Assembly (NCBI GenBank): GCA_964549335.1
Contig: CAZJUQ010000004.1
Location: forward strand, 1-58,598
Source: Sulfidibacterium sp964549335
Lineage (GTDB): Bacteria > Bacteroidota > Bacteroidia > Bacteroidales > F082
Length of the DNA: 58,598 nucleotides
Direction of reading: 5' to 3'
The notes beneath the pieces were generated by a model. The model did not search any database, was not told the origin of the DNA, and saw only the letters and a program-made list of their open reading frames with translations. The translations under genes were made by a program, and so were the position numbers. Positions 1 to 9,138 of the stretch are shown piece after piece; positions within the stretch are counted from its first letter, which is position 1; every line of letters begins with the position of its first letter.

Positions 1-1176
1 AGACTCTTCCCATTTGTATGCATATGTATTTCCCGGGTTTATATTGAAAGCACTAAGAAAGGCTCCGCTTCCCGTTCCCGTGTAGTTTTCGTCGTCAAGA
101 GTGGGGCCTACCGTATGTATGTAAAAGTTTCCTGAACCTGCACTGTTGCTCAAATAGGTTTGAACCTTAGCCGTACCGCTTGTCCCGTATGTAATGGTTC
201 CGTTATCAATAAAGGAACCTACACCTGTTGCATCGGCCTGGACTTCGATGCCATTTGAGTTATCTATCGTTGTAGAACTATGAACTGTGGCAAAACCTTT
301 TGCGGGTAGATAGAGTTTTCCTTTTACGGTTAAGTCGCCATCAATATCTAAATTTGCAGGACTGGTTTGGTTTGCCGTAGAAAGATCGGGCACTGTAACA
401 TGTGCGCCATTTTCTATTAACATTTTTTTACATGCCCATCCCCATGCATCTCCTCCGGTTGTTAATTCCGGGTAATTGGATAAACCTGAGGGTATTAAAA
501 CGTATGCATCTGCTTGACCGTAATATGGATATGAGCCTTCTGGAGGTGAATCGCCCGGGCATTGTCCGTCCCAATTTGTAGTTTTTTCCCATTTATTACC
601 GTTATGTTGGCTTGGAGGACCACCGGTTGCTCCTGTCCACACGTAATTCCATATTAGATTGGGAAATGAGAAATTATTAGCGCTACCATTAACAGTAGGT
701 GTATAATCTACAAGATCAATACCGATATTAACTCCGGTAGCAACAAAATTATTATCACCTATTTCAAATGTACCTGTTCCGCTTGTAGAAGAGGTTACCT
801 CCATTTTTGCAATTGTTTCCCATTGGTTAACAGTCCAGTTATTGGGAAATGGGAAAGGAGTGTTATCAGCCCAATATTCTTGATAATAATACGAATTTTT
901 AACCTGTCGTACTCCAGATTTTTTGATATTGTAATTTGTGCAGATAATATCTCCCATGTCTACGTCTCCAAGGCTTTGTAACCATTTTATTTGAAAAACA
1001 ATATCCGTAACCTGGTTAGATGTTGTTGGGGTTCCGTTACCTGATGTTTCTCTCATTTGTACATACAGATACCCTTCTTCACCAACATAAGATCTTATCT
1101 CAAATACATGATCGTCAGCCAATAAAACAAGAGTAACAGAGAAAAATAATATAATAAAAGAAAAAATCTTTTTCAT
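1..1176 (-). CDS. Secreted surface protein, partial (3' end outside window)
   Basis: An open frame on the minus strand starts at ATG 1176 and stays open to base 1, giving 392 codons without a stop, so the C-terminus lies outside the window. The N-terminus (MKKIFSFIILFFSVTLVLLA) is a typical signal peptide. The mature part is rich in Thr, Ser, Asn, Gly and aromatic residues, with repeats suggestive of beta-sandwich or beta-helix folds (for example DLTVKGKLYLPAKG and NGTITYGTSGTAKVQTYL). Such proteins in Bacteroidota are exported surface or adhesin-like proteins, often with a C-terminal sorting domain that cannot be seen here. It begins 30 bases after the stop of the neighbouring secreted protein (1207-2808), so the two are probably co-transcribed. 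No catalytic motif was recognised. The frame is certain; the function is unknown. Confidence 0.8.
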   Translation of the reverse strand, partial: MKKIFSFIILFFSVTLVLLADDHVFEIRSYVGEEGYLYVQMRETSGNGTPTTSNQVTDIVFQIKWLQSLGDVDMGDIICTNYNIKKSGVRQVKNSYYYQEYWADNTPFPFPNNWTVNQWETIAKMEVTSSTSGTGTFEIGDNNFVATGVNIGIDLVDYTPTVNGSANNFSFPNLIWNYVWTGATGGPPSQHNGNKWEKTTNWDGQCPGDSPPEGSYPYYGQADAYVLIPSGLSNYPELTTGGDAWGWACKKMLIENGAHVTVPDLSTANQTSPANLDIDGDLTVKGKLYLPAKGFATVHSSTTIDNSNGIEVQADATGVGSFIDNGTITYGTSGTAKVQTYLSNSAGSGNFYIHTVGPTLDDENYTGTGSGAFLSAFNINPGNTYAYKWEES

Positions 1177-1206
1177 CTTAATAAAATTTTAAGGGTTAAA
1201 TTAAAA

Positions 1207-2808
1207 TTAATTAGGTAAATGTTGTGTGACAATATTATTTGGAGTGGAAAGTCCTACAACTCCCAAAATAACATTTTTGTCGTTAGCGGAACCGTTATAT
1301 TTAACATTTCCATCCATATTTACATCTTCTTTTTTATAAGAATTTACAATGTTATTTGGATTTGATAATCCGACAACCGATAGAACAGAATTTTTATCAT
1401 TAGATGAACCGTTATATTTAACTGAACCATCATTATTAGCATCACCATCCCACAATCCCCAAACGCCTGTTTCCACTTCTTTCATGGCGTCGTTGGTTGT
1501 TACATTTGCGTCGTCCCAGGCTTTACTTAGAGCCGTTGTAAAATCGTATGCCGGGGAAGCTGCCGACAGGTCAACAGTATTTGCTGTCATCACGGCAAGG
1601 TGGTTTCTATGGTGAACCGCTATGTAATAACTTGTTTTTTCCACGCCCGTAACAGTCATATTGTTTCCGTCTTCATCTATTACTTGTCCCGACTGGTTAA
1701 TAAATTTGGCCATGGTTTTCACGATATTTGTATTGTCGCTACTGCTACGGAGTTCGATTTTTACCCAGTCAACAGCGTCGGAAGGCACTGCCGAGACGGA
1801 TGTATTAAGTCCGTACGGGTCGGTTGTGGGGATAAGCCCCGAACTGTTTAAAGTTTTATCCATGTTGTGGTTGGTGGTGTTGTAAGCACCTGCGAGGAAG
1901 AATTTGATATCGAGTGAGAGACCGCTGTAATAGTAGTCGCCCACGGCAAATGTTCCCACGCCGGTAAAACCCGAACCCGACCTGGTGTAGGGGTCGCTAC
2001 CCGATGCGGCACCTGTTGCCCCCCAGGTGTAATTGGCACCGTTATCGGTTGTCAAGCCAACGGCACTTGATGTTCTGTCGAAATTGGTGTTTTCCTCGCC
2101 CGAGTTCCATTGAGCGGTAACCGAGAGGTTTGAGCCGCCGGATGTGGCTTCGGAAATAATCCAACTTCGATTTACCATGTGGTTTGTGCTTGAACCGGCA
2201 GGTTCCTGGTCGGCAACCCGTACGGCATACATGTCGCTCGTTCCCGAGTTGTTTAATGTTACCGGATTGTAAGCGGAGTTTCCAACGGGGAAAATCACGT
2301 TGCTGTTGCCGACGGTTCTCTTAAGCGAACCCGTACTGTTTGTTTTGATATAAGATGATGAACCGGTTCCAACCGGATCGTTGTTTCCAATGATAAGGTC
2401 AAAATTGTTAAGGGTAAGGGTTCCGCTTGTAAAATTAAGAGTTCCTTCGATTTCTTGTGCCGAACCTGTACTGGTATTTGTCAGGGACACACCATTGGAA
2501 TTGTTGATTTTTAACGTACCGTAAAATTTTACGGTATCGGCACCTGTGATTTCCTGGGCAGTTGACCCCGCAAATTCGACGGTGCCTGTCGAGCCCGTAT
2601 CGAACAGGTCTCCCGAGTTGTTGGTTAAGTCGCCTTTTATGGTCACGGTACCGCTGTTGCTGATAGTTCCCGAGGTACTGGTAATGTCGTCAACAACAAG
2701 TGACGAACCGCTGTTTATCACAACGTGCGAACCGCTGCTGAGAACCATTTGGGCAAAACCCGATAACGTAGTCCATAAAAGGAAGACAATTGGTAATAGA
2801 TACTTCAT
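1207..2808 (-). CDS. Secreted surface protein with duplicated dockerin/EF-hand-like C-terminus
   Basis: A 533-residue protein with a signal peptide (about residues 1-20, ending SGFAQ). Residues of roughly 20-290 are low-complexity Ser/Thr/Gly/Asn beta-rich sequence (GTISNSGTVTIKGDLTNNSG), typical of adhesin-like beta-helical surface proteins. The last 80 or so residues contain two copies of a DxNxDG.VKYNGS.NDKN..L.VVGL module, each with an Asp/Asn-rich loop like a calcium-binding EF-hand or dockerin. This replaces the usual T9SS beta-sandwich tail and may serve anchoring, calcium binding or sorting; that role is inference. It is the first gene of a two-gene minus-strand operon behind a consensus promoter. 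Function is not known beyond being a cell-surface protein. Confidence 0.85.
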   Translation of the reverse strand: MKYLLPIVFLLWTTLSGFAQMVLSSGSHVVINSGSSLVVDDITSTSGTISNSGTVTIKGDLTNNSGDLFDTGSTGTVEFAGSTAQEITGADTVKFYGTLKINNSNGVSLTNTSTGSAQEIEGTLNFTSGTLTLNNFDLIIGNNDPVGTGSSSYIKTNSTGSLKRTVGNSNVIFPVGNSAYNPVTLNNSGTSDMYAVRVADQEPAGSSTNHMVNRSWIISEATSGGSNLSVTAQWNSGEENTNFDRTSSAVGLTTDNGANYTWGATGAASGSDPYTRSGSGFTGVGTFAVGDYYYSGLSLDIKFFLAGAYNTTNHNMDKTLNSSGLIPTTDPYGLNTSVSAVPSDAVDWVKIELRSSSDNTNIVKTMAKFINQSGQVIDEDGNNMTVTGVEKTSYYIAVHHRNHLAVMTANTVDLSAASPAYDFTTALSKAWDDANVTTNDAMKEVETGVWGLWDGDANNDGSVKYNGSSNDKNSVLSVVGLSNPNNIVNSYKKEDVNMDGNVKYNGSANDKNVILGVVGLSTPNNIVTQHLPN

Positions 2809-2841
2809 AAAGCAAACACTTTTAATTTACAAAAAAGTAAA

Positions 2842-2875
2842 CAAAGGTAGGAAATTTGGTCTGCTTTTGTGCAAA
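2842..2875 (-). promoter_or_regulatory. Bacteroidota-type promoter for the surface-protein operon
   Basis: On the minus strand, TTTG (2875-2872) is followed after 22 bases by TACCTTTG (2849-2842), matching the TTG-N17-23-TAnnTTTG consensus. The box lies 33 bases upstream of the ATG at 2808, a sensible leader length. Confidence 0.6.
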
Positions 2876-2930
2876 AGTAAAAAAAAATAAATACAAAAAG
2901 CAAATATTTAAAAAAAAATGTTACTTTTTT

Positions 2931-2938
2931 TATCTTTG
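2931..2938 (+). promoter_or_regulatory. Candidate -7 box (TATCTTTG) upstream of the DUF721 gene
   Basis: TATCTTTG matches TAnnTTTG exactly and ends 32 bases before the ATG at 2971. No TTG is present at the expected -33 distance, so the promoter is supported only by its -7 element and position. Confidence 0.45.
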
Positions 2939-2970
2939 TATAAAAATCAGATATAAAATAATCCGGTATA

Positions 2971-3267
2971 ATGTACAGTCGCAAAAGTAACAATTACAGT
3001 CTGAAAGAGGTAATTCAACAGTTTAAAAGGGCATACGGTATAGAGCGGAAGCTTGACGAAGCCGAACTTATGAACAGTTGGGACGGCATAGTGGGTAAAA
3101 CCATTGTAAAACATACTAAGAGTATGAGAATAAAGAACGGTGTGATGTTCGTGAATATAGATTCGCCCGTGATACGTAACGAGTTGATGATGTCGAGGAC
3201 GAAACTTGTGGATGCGCTGAACGGTACGGTTGGGAAAAGCATAATAAAAGATATTGTATTCAGGTAA
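2971..3267 (+). CDS. DUF721 family protein (DciA-like)
   Basis: A 98-residue protein matching the DUF721 family. The pattern includes an N-terminal helix (LKEVIQQFKRAYGIERKLDE), then WDGIVGKTIVKHTKSMRIKNGVM and a final VDALNGTVGKSIIKDIVFR, giving the basic W..iVG..i..ht....i..g.L.V.v.sp..r.eL pattern. Family members related to DciA are thought to help load the replicative helicase DnaB in bacteria without DnaC/DnaI. It sits convergent to recF, a common arrangement of this family near recF in Bacteroidota. The ATG at 2971 follows a -7 box by 32 bases. The family call is firm; the helicase-loading role is transferred from distant relatives. Confidence 0.85.
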   Translation: MYSRKSNNYSLKEVIQQFKRAYGIERKLDEAELMNSWDGIVGKTIVKHTKSMRIKNGVMFVNIDSPVIRNELMMSRTKLVDALNGTVGKSIIKDIVFR

Positions 3268-3316
3268 ACGGGAAGCCGTGAGAAATTGGCAGGCCGTTTT
3301 GAGGGTAAGCCGTCTG

Positions 3317-4423
3317 TTATATTTCGCTGACGGTGCCGTTTTTTACGGAAAAAATTTTGTGTTGAATATTATTATTGCCGAACATTTTTGATATGCGTTC
3401 TTTTTGAGTGTCGGTAATAAAAACCTGTCCGAAATCGTCATTGCCGGTAAGTTCCATGATTTTCGACACCCGTTTATCGTCAAGTTTATCGAAAATATCG
3501 TCAAAAAGCAAAACCGGTTTAAATCCCTTTTTTCGGCGGGTAAATTCGAACTGGGCAAGTTTTACGGCAATAACAAATGTTTTTTGTTGCCCTTGGGAGC
3601 CGAATTTTTTTACGGGAAATCCGTTTATCGTGAAAATCAAATCGTCTTTATGAACACCTGCGGTTGAATATTTCAACACTCTGTCTTTTTCTCTCACTTT
3701 TAACAGGAGGTCGTTAAAGTTTTCATTGTGGAGTTGCGATACATATTCTATTTTAACCTTTTCGTTTCCGTCGGAGAGGTAGCGGTAATATTCTTCGAAC
3801 AAGGGGTTAAATTCGGCGAGGAATTTTTTACGTTTTTCGTATAAATCGATGCCGCGCGATATTAAAGCATTGTCCCAAACCGAAAGAGATGTGACGTCGA
3901 ATATTCCGTTTTCGCCGAAATATTTCAGCAGTCTGTTCCGTTGTTGAAGAGCTTTATTGTACTCCAACAGGTTGTTTAGATAGATTTTATCGAATTGCGA
4001 GATAACACCGTCAATGTATTTACGTCTTATTTCGCTGCCGTCGTTTATCAAATCGCGGTCGTAAGGCGAGACCATAACCAATGGTATTTTACCTATATGT
4101 CCGGCAAGTTTTGCATACTCTTTTCCGTTGAATTTAACCTGTTTTTTTTTGCCTTTTTTTTGAATGACGCTTACTTTGTCTTCGCTGTTATCTTTATTAA
4201 TATAGGTGCCGTGTATTGCAAAGAAGCCGGAGCCGTGTTTTATGTTTTGCGTATCGGACGAGGTAAAATAGCTTTTGCAGAACGACAGGTAATAAAGTGC
4301 TTCGAGAATGTTGGTTTTGCCCGCACCGTTATCGCCGGTAAAGCAGTTTATCTTTTTATTAAAGGTGATATCGGCAGCGGAATAATTTTTAAAGTTGGAG
4401 AGTTTGAGGTTCTTTAAATACAT
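3317..4423 (-). CDS. recF: DNA replication and repair protein RecF
   Basis: A 368-residue SMC-like ATPase. It opens with the RecF signature MYLKNLKLSNFKNY, has a Walker A P-loop GDNGAGKT at about residues 31-38, and a C-terminal signature and Walker B region (GSQGQQKTFVIAVKLAQ, then LLFDDIFDKLD). Length matches the family (about 360 residues). RecF binds gapped DNA with RecO and RecR to help load RecA at stalled forks. It is the last gene of a packed minus-strand operon, 9 bases after the DUF4159 gene, and converges with the DUF721 gene. All ATPase motifs look intact. Confidence 0.96.
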   Translation of the reverse strand: MYLKNLKLSNFKNYSAADITFNKKINCFTGDNGAGKTNILEALYYLSFCKSYFTSSDTQNIKHGSGFFAIHGTYINKDNSEDKVSVIQKKGKKKQVKFNGKEYAKLAGHIGKIPLVMVSPYDRDLINDGSEIRRKYIDGVISQFDKIYLNNLLEYNKALQQRNRLLKYFGENGIFDVTSLSVWDNALISRGIDLYEKRKKFLAEFNPLFEEYYRYLSDGNEKVKIEYVSQLHNENFNDLLLKVREKDRVLKYSTAGVHKDDLIFTINGFPVKKFGSQGQQKTFVIAVKLAQFEFTRRKKGFKPVLLFDDIFDKLDDKRVSKIMELTGNDDFGQVFITDTQKERISKMFGNNNIQHKIFSVKNGTVSEI

Positions 4424-4432
4424 AATGCTGAT

Positions 4433-5089
4433 TTAATGAGTAAAGACATACTGAACAATATTGGCACCCATTTTCAATGCTTCGGTACGTTTTTGTTGCG
4501 AGTCGTGGTGGACTTCCGGGTCTTCCCAACCGTCTCCGAGGTCACATTGGTAATCGTAAAAGCATACGAGCCTTCCCTTGTATAAAATTCCGAAACCTTG
4601 CGGCGGCAATCCGTCGTGTTCGTGGATTTTGGGCAATCCGTAAGGGAAGTTGTATTTTTGGTGATATACCGGATGAGAGAAGGGCAACTCAACGAAGACG
4701 GTTCCAGGGAATACCTTTTTCATCTCCCTGCGGATATATTTGTCGAGTCCGTAATTGTCGGAAATGTGTAGAAAACCGCCGGCAATAAGATATTTGCGAA
4801 GGTTTTCGGCTTCGGCGGGACTGAAAATAACATTTCCGTGTCCCGTCATATCAAGAATGGGATAGTTGAATATCTCTTTGCTTCCCACATCAACGGCCGG
4901 GACTTCGGTATCGATTTCCGTATTAAGGTGTTTGTTGCAAAATTTGACCAAATTGGGCACCGAGGTGGGATTGGCGTACCAGTCGCCGCCGCCACTGTAT
5001 TTCAATACGGCAATTTGTACCTTTTGCGCCTTGATGGGCAGCAACCAGCCGAGTAATATAAACAAAAAAACCGCCGTTTGTTTTATCAT
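4433..5089 (-). CDS. DUF4159 domain protein, secreted
   Basis: A 218-residue protein with a signal peptide (about 1-21, ending LLPIKAQ) followed by a DUF4159 domain. Characteristic stretches are VAVLKY-like QIAVLKYSGGGDWYANPTS near the N-terminus, YPILDMTGHGNV, then LRKYLIAGGFLHISDNYG and a C-terminal GWEDPEVHHDS. DUF4159 has a class-I glutamine-amidotransferase-like or ThuA-like fold, but no biochemical activity is established. The gene lies between a membrane glycosyltransferase and recF with spacings of 24 and 9 bases, so it is co-transcribed. The domain call is confident; the periplasmic role is unknown. Confidence 0.85.
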   Translation of the reverse strand: MIKQTAVFLFILLGWLLPIKAQKVQIAVLKYSGGGDWYANPTSVPNLVKFCNKHLNTEIDTEVPAVDVGSKEIFNYPILDMTGHGNVIFSPAEAENLRKYLIAGGFLHISDNYGLDKYIRREMKKVFPGTVFVELPFSHPVYHQKYNFPYGLPKIHEHDGLPPQGFGILYKGRLVCFYDYQCDLGDGWEDPEVHHDSQQKRTEALKMGANIVQYVFTH

Positions 5090-5113
5090 ACCGCAAAATT
5101 ACACTATTTTCAA

Positions 5114-6286
5114 TTAACGGGTTTTGTTTCCGTACAGCAATAATTCGTAAAAAATTTTAAACCACACGAAAATGCACGGAACAGCTTTTAAAACATACGG
5201 AATGATAAAGTTATGTTTGACGTACCGGGGGAAAATGTCGGTGGGCGAAAGGATAGTGAATATTAAAACCGAAAGCGCCAAAGCGGTGTTTGTTGCCGAC
5301 ATTTTACCCGTAAAAAACCAAATTGCCACTCCCGTTACGGCAATAACGTATGTGGGCGATTCGGCTTTGTAATTGAAAATAACAATCCATATCAAAAGAA
5401 AAGATAAATAAAGTATTTTGAAACCGGTATGGTGGTAGTATTTTGTTTTCAAGAGGGGTATAAGCAATAATATGGTTCCCGCAAGCAGAATGGCGTTTTT
5501 GGGTATGCCTGTATAAAACCAACTGTTGAGCCATCCGGCCACCGATAGACCGTACGAAGCGTTTATATCGGCAAAAATAAGATTGAACCAACTTTTGTAA
5601 AGAAACACCAACCGGTGAAACGGTATTACCGTTAAAGGCAAAAGAAAGAAAAGCGCAGTCCAGCCAAGGGTATATAGTGCCGCTTTTGTTTTGCCGGGAT
5701 AGAATATAAACAGTATAAGGGCGACAATTCCGAAAAGCTTAATATATACTGTTATTACAATAAGTAATGATGATAACCATAACCTCTTTTCCTGCATATT
5801 TACAAACGAAAGGATAATTAATCCGGCAATCAGAGCATTGCTTTGGGCGTTTTGCACGGAGGTGACAAGTTCGATAAGAAGAAACAGCAAAATAAAAGTT
5901 TTCGTTTTACCGCCGGGTACCGGCAACTTCCAAACGGCAATCAATAATACCAAAGCATTTAAGAGGTTCCATAAAATCAACCCGGGTAAAACCGGAAGAA
6001 AAGCGAAAATGGCCATAAACAACGAAAAGGTCGGGCTGTACTTGTAATAGTCCCAGTGTTCCTGCGGGTAGAGTTTGTACAGGTCTTTGTTGTCGACAAG
6101 GTGGGTAAACGAATTTTTAAATATCACATAGTTGTTGTAATGGGTGTAAAGTCTTGTTCCGTCGAATGATTTTTCGCCCAAAGTATAAGATTGTATCGAA
6201 ATCAATATTATGATTACCGTTATAAGTGCGGAGATATAGGGTAATTTAAAAATGTTTTTCGAAAATTGTTTTGTAAAATCTTTCAT
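5114..6286 (-). CDS. GT87-like (DUF2029) membrane glycosyltransferase
   Basis: A 390-residue polytopic membrane protein with about ten hydrophobic segments. Following the first transmembrane helix is a periplasmic loop with the features of GT-C glycosyltransferases of the GT87/DUF2029 group (SFDGTRLYTHYNNYVIF, LVDNKDLY, then YKYSPTFSLFMAIFAFLP). The YKY.P motif is characteristic of the family, whose studied members use polyprenyl-phosphate sugar donors. In Bacteroidota the acceptor is unknown. It is 14 bases downstream of the AddB-like gene and 24 bases upstream of the DUF4159 gene. It is far from the exopolysaccharide locus, so it may glycosylate something else. Confidence 0.75.
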   Translation of the reverse strand: MKDFTKQFSKNIFKLPYISALITVIIILISIQSYTLGEKSFDGTRLYTHYNNYVIFKNSFTHLVDNKDLYKLYPQEHWDYYKYSPTFSLFMAIFAFLPVLPGLILWNLLNALVLLIAVWKLPVPGGKTKTFILLFLLIELVTSVQNAQSNALIAGLIILSFVNMQEKRLWLSSLLIVITVYIKLFGIVALILFIFYPGKTKAALYTLGWTALFFLLPLTVIPFHRLVFLYKSWFNLIFADINASYGLSVAGWLNSWFYTGIPKNAILLAGTILLLIPLLKTKYYHHTGFKILYLSFLLIWIVIFNYKAESPTYVIAVTGVAIWFFTGKMSATNTALALSVLIFTILSPTDIFPRYVKHNFIIPYVLKAVPCIFVWFKIFYELLLYGNKTR

Positions 6287-6300
6287 TGCGTTGAAGGGTG

Positions 6301-9120
6301 TTACCTGTTACATATGGTTTTAAATTCGCAATATTTGCAGTTATCTTTCTCTGTTGTTTGTGTGAATGTTAAATGCCGGCCGGTAATCTCTTCGATTATA
6401 TTTTTCAAAACATCTTCGAAACCGTCAATCAATTCGTCCATATTTTTGTCTTTGTTCGACAACTGGGCGAAACCGTTCGAAATGTTGCGCAGGCTAATAA
6501 TTCCCGGGCGTAAATTAACGGTGCCGGGGTTGTTGCGTTTAAACAGCCAGGCATATAATAGTATTTGAAAAGCTTTATCATGTTTTTTATTGCCGGTTAA
6601 AAATGTTTGACAATCTTTGATGATTAAATCGTTATGCGATACTTGTCCCGTTTTATAATCGATTATTCTTATGTCGTTGTTGTTTGTGTCAACGCGGTCG
6701 AAAAATCCTTTTAACCTGACATTGTTTCCCTTTATTTTCAATGTATATTCATATTTTTTTTCGAGGGCAACAATTTTTCGCGGTTCGTTTTTGAGTTTGC
6801 CTGTGTCGTATTTTAAGAAACGGGTAATATACTCTTTTGCCACGCTGTAAATAAGTGCGTTCCGTCCGTACGACAAATCGGAAGTTTTGTAATGAATTTC
6901 AAAATTCTCTTTTAAATGTTTGTCGATATTCTCCGCATTTTTTTTCAGGATATCTATATCAATTGTTTTTCCTGTGAAGGGTTCGTAAAGTTGTTGTAAA
7001 ACTCCGTGAACCACCTTCCCGAATGTATTTGCTTCTACTGATATTTCAGCGGTTTGGGGCTCTTTAAGTTTTAAAATGTACTTAAAATAAAATTTCAGCG
7101 GGCACAACAGGTAGGTATTTAAAGCCGATGCCGAATATCCCGATTGAGCTATTGCATTTAATTGTTCAATAACTTTTCCCTCTTTTGTAATTTCGATATT
7201 TTCGTTATTATCAATATTTTTGACAGGACTTTCGGCATAGTAAACCTTGTATTGAATTTTGTTGTTCAGGGGAAGCAGTTCATCTTCTATTTGTAAAATA
7301 AAGCGGCTTTTTTCTCCTCCGCCGAGGTTTCCCGGTTGCGAATTGTAAAGAAAAACTGCTTTGCCGCTTCGCTGCAACAGTCTGAAAAAGTGGTATGCAT
7401 AAACGGCTGTGGAGTGGTGGGGTAGCGGCAATTCAAATTTTTGCTTTATGTCGAAAGGTATGAGTGTGTCGCTAAAAGAACTTGCGGGTATTATGCCTTC
7501 GTTCAGGCCGAGGAATATAACGTTTTTAAAGTCAAGACTACGGGTTTCCAACAGTCCCATAATTTGAACACCGTTGAGCGGTTCGCCGCGCAAGTTTACT
7601 TTTGTGCCCGAAAACAGCCGTTGAACGGTTTTTTGTAATGTTTTCCAGCTTATATCGTTTTCGTATTGTTCCACAATAGATTTTAAATAGACGATTTGCC
7701 GTTGCAACATCTGTGTTTGATGAGCGAACAATAAATTTGAATCGCCGTCATTATCGCTGTCCGTTTTAAAAATTTCCAATAGTTTTAGAAATCGTGAAAC
7801 AAATTGCGAGGGGCTGTTTATTCCTGTGAAAATTATTTCCGCCAGATTTCCAAGACCTGTATTTTCGAGTATTTCCGTCAGTTTGGGTCCGGTAATCATT
7901 ACCATATTTTGTTCCGCAAAAATTTTTTTCGCCTTTATGCCGGCATCACCTGCCATGCGTTTTATCAGAGAGCAGTTCAGCAAGCTGTTGATAAGGGGAA
8001 CGAAAAATTTGCCGGAAGGTTCGTTTTGTTTGGTGTTCAACAATTCCAGCCATTTGTTTGCAAAGTATTGGTAAGGGCTGTTGCTTAAAGGGTATCCGAG
8101 GGTAACATTGTAAGAGATTTTTTCGCCGGTATCCTCTCTTTTGCGGGGTAAAGCGTCAAGAAGGGGTATCAACAGGTTTTCGTCGCCGAGTATTATTGCA
8201 ATATCCAGCGGATTTATACCGTCATTAAGCCATTTTTCCACTTTCTGAGCCGCATAGAGTGTTTGCCCGACCGACAACGGTACGGCAACGGTTTCCAATA
8301 GTTTGGGAGATGACGTTAGAAGGTTTTCCGCTTGAAACGGCGGTTTTAATTTTAATGATAAAATATGTTCGTTAATAAATTTTCCGGCTTCTTTTTGTCT
8401 CTGTTTGGGGTTGTTGAGGTAAAACCGGTCGGCATCCACTATGTAGTGGAAATCGTAATCTGATTTATTGAGGTATTCCACCACCTTTTGTTCGGCTTTT
8501 GACAAAGCGTTGAAGCCGGCGAAAAAGAGGCTGTTCCAATGAAAATTTTTTATAAGCGAATCGATATTTTCGGCAACGTTGCGGTAAACCATGGCGCGGT
8601 ATCCGCTGTTGTTGGCGGCAAGGATTTTTTTCAGTTCGTTGTAATATTGTTCCAACGAACGGAAAAAGGACAAATATGAGATTTGCATATCCGTTAGCGG
8701 TTTGCCGTCGGTATTCCACTGTTCCAGTGCCCGTGCATCGGTGAGGTAAGAGAATATTTCGGAGGGATGCACCAGCGAAAAGTCAATATCTTCGAAATCG
8801 TGCAAAATTACCGGTGCCCAGTTTAGAAAATCGTCGGGAGATTTTGCTTTTTCCCCTGCGATATTTTTATGAATATCGTAAAGTTTAAAGTAAATTTTCA
8901 ACGGGTCTTCGTATTCGGTTTGCGAAATCTTACTCATAAAGTCGTCGATACTCATCATGTCGGGCAGCCATATTGTTTTTCCGGCAATATCCGTTAGAAG
9001 CTTTTTCAGGAAAACAATAGGGCGTTTGTTGGGAAAGACAACGATGCTGTTTACGGGATTACCTTCTGTCTTTTCAAGGATAAATTTTGCCGTTTTCTCC
9101 AAAAAGGTTTCGTAAACCAT
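6301..9120 (-). CDS. AddB-like PD-(D/E)XK nuclease with iron-sulfur cluster cysteines
   Basis: A 939-residue protein of the AddB-like family of Bacteroidota. The N-terminal region resembles a superfamily I helicase but its first motif (IVVFPNKRPIVFLKKLL) lacks the GxGKT P-loop, so it is unlikely to hydrolyse ATP. The C-terminal nuclease shows GFFDRVDTNNNDIRIIDYKTG, giving the D...DYK active site. A cysteine in LLCPLKFYFKYIL together with C928, C931 and C937 (CKYCEFKTIC) forms the four-cysteine cage that binds [4Fe-4S] in AddB. Partnered with AddA it would resect double-strand breaks; no AddA gene is in the window. It is embedded in an operon with recF. Confidence 0.88.
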   Translation of the reverse strand: MVYETFLEKTAKFILEKTEGNPVNSIVVFPNKRPIVFLKKLLTDIAGKTIWLPDMMSIDDFMSKISQTEYEDPLKIYFKLYDIHKNIAGEKAKSPDDFLNWAPVILHDFEDIDFSLVHPSEIFSYLTDARALEQWNTDGKPLTDMQISYLSFFRSLEQYYNELKKILAANNSGYRAMVYRNVAENIDSLIKNFHWNSLFFAGFNALSKAEQKVVEYLNKSDYDFHYIVDADRFYLNNPKQRQKEAGKFINEHILSLKLKPPFQAENLLTSSPKLLETVAVPLSVGQTLYAAQKVEKWLNDGINPLDIAIILGDENLLIPLLDALPRKREDTGEKISYNVTLGYPLSNSPYQYFANKWLELLNTKQNEPSGKFFVPLINSLLNCSLIKRMAGDAGIKAKKIFAEQNMVMITGPKLTEILENTGLGNLAEIIFTGINSPSQFVSRFLKLLEIFKTDSDNDGDSNLLFAHQTQMLQRQIVYLKSIVEQYENDISWKTLQKTVQRLFSGTKVNLRGEPLNGVQIMGLLETRSLDFKNVIFLGLNEGIIPASSFSDTLIPFDIKQKFELPLPHHSTAVYAYHFFRLLQRSGKAVFLYNSQPGNLGGGEKSRFILQIEDELLPLNNKIQYKVYYAESPVKNIDNNENIEITKEGKVIEQLNAIAQSGYSASALNTYLLCPLKFYFKYILKLKEPQTAEISVEANTFGKVVHGVLQQLYEPFTGKTIDIDILKKNAENIDKHLKENFEIHYKTSDLSYGRNALIYSVAKEYITRFLKYDTGKLKNEPRKIVALEKKYEYTLKIKGNNVRLKGFFDRVDTNNNDIRIIDYKTGQVSHNDLIIKDCQTFLTGNKKHDKAFQILLYAWLFKRNNPGTVNLRPGIISLRNISNGFAQLSNKDKNMDELIDGFEDVLKNIIEEITGRHLTFTQTTEKDNCKYCEFKTICNR

Positions 9121-9138
9121 ATTAATCCGTTATGTCGG

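Noticed and set aside
4477..4788. Long frames opposite recF, DUF4159, addB-like and glycosyltransferase genes
   Set aside because: They lie antisense to well-supported genes, lack known domains and have compositions expected of shadow frames.
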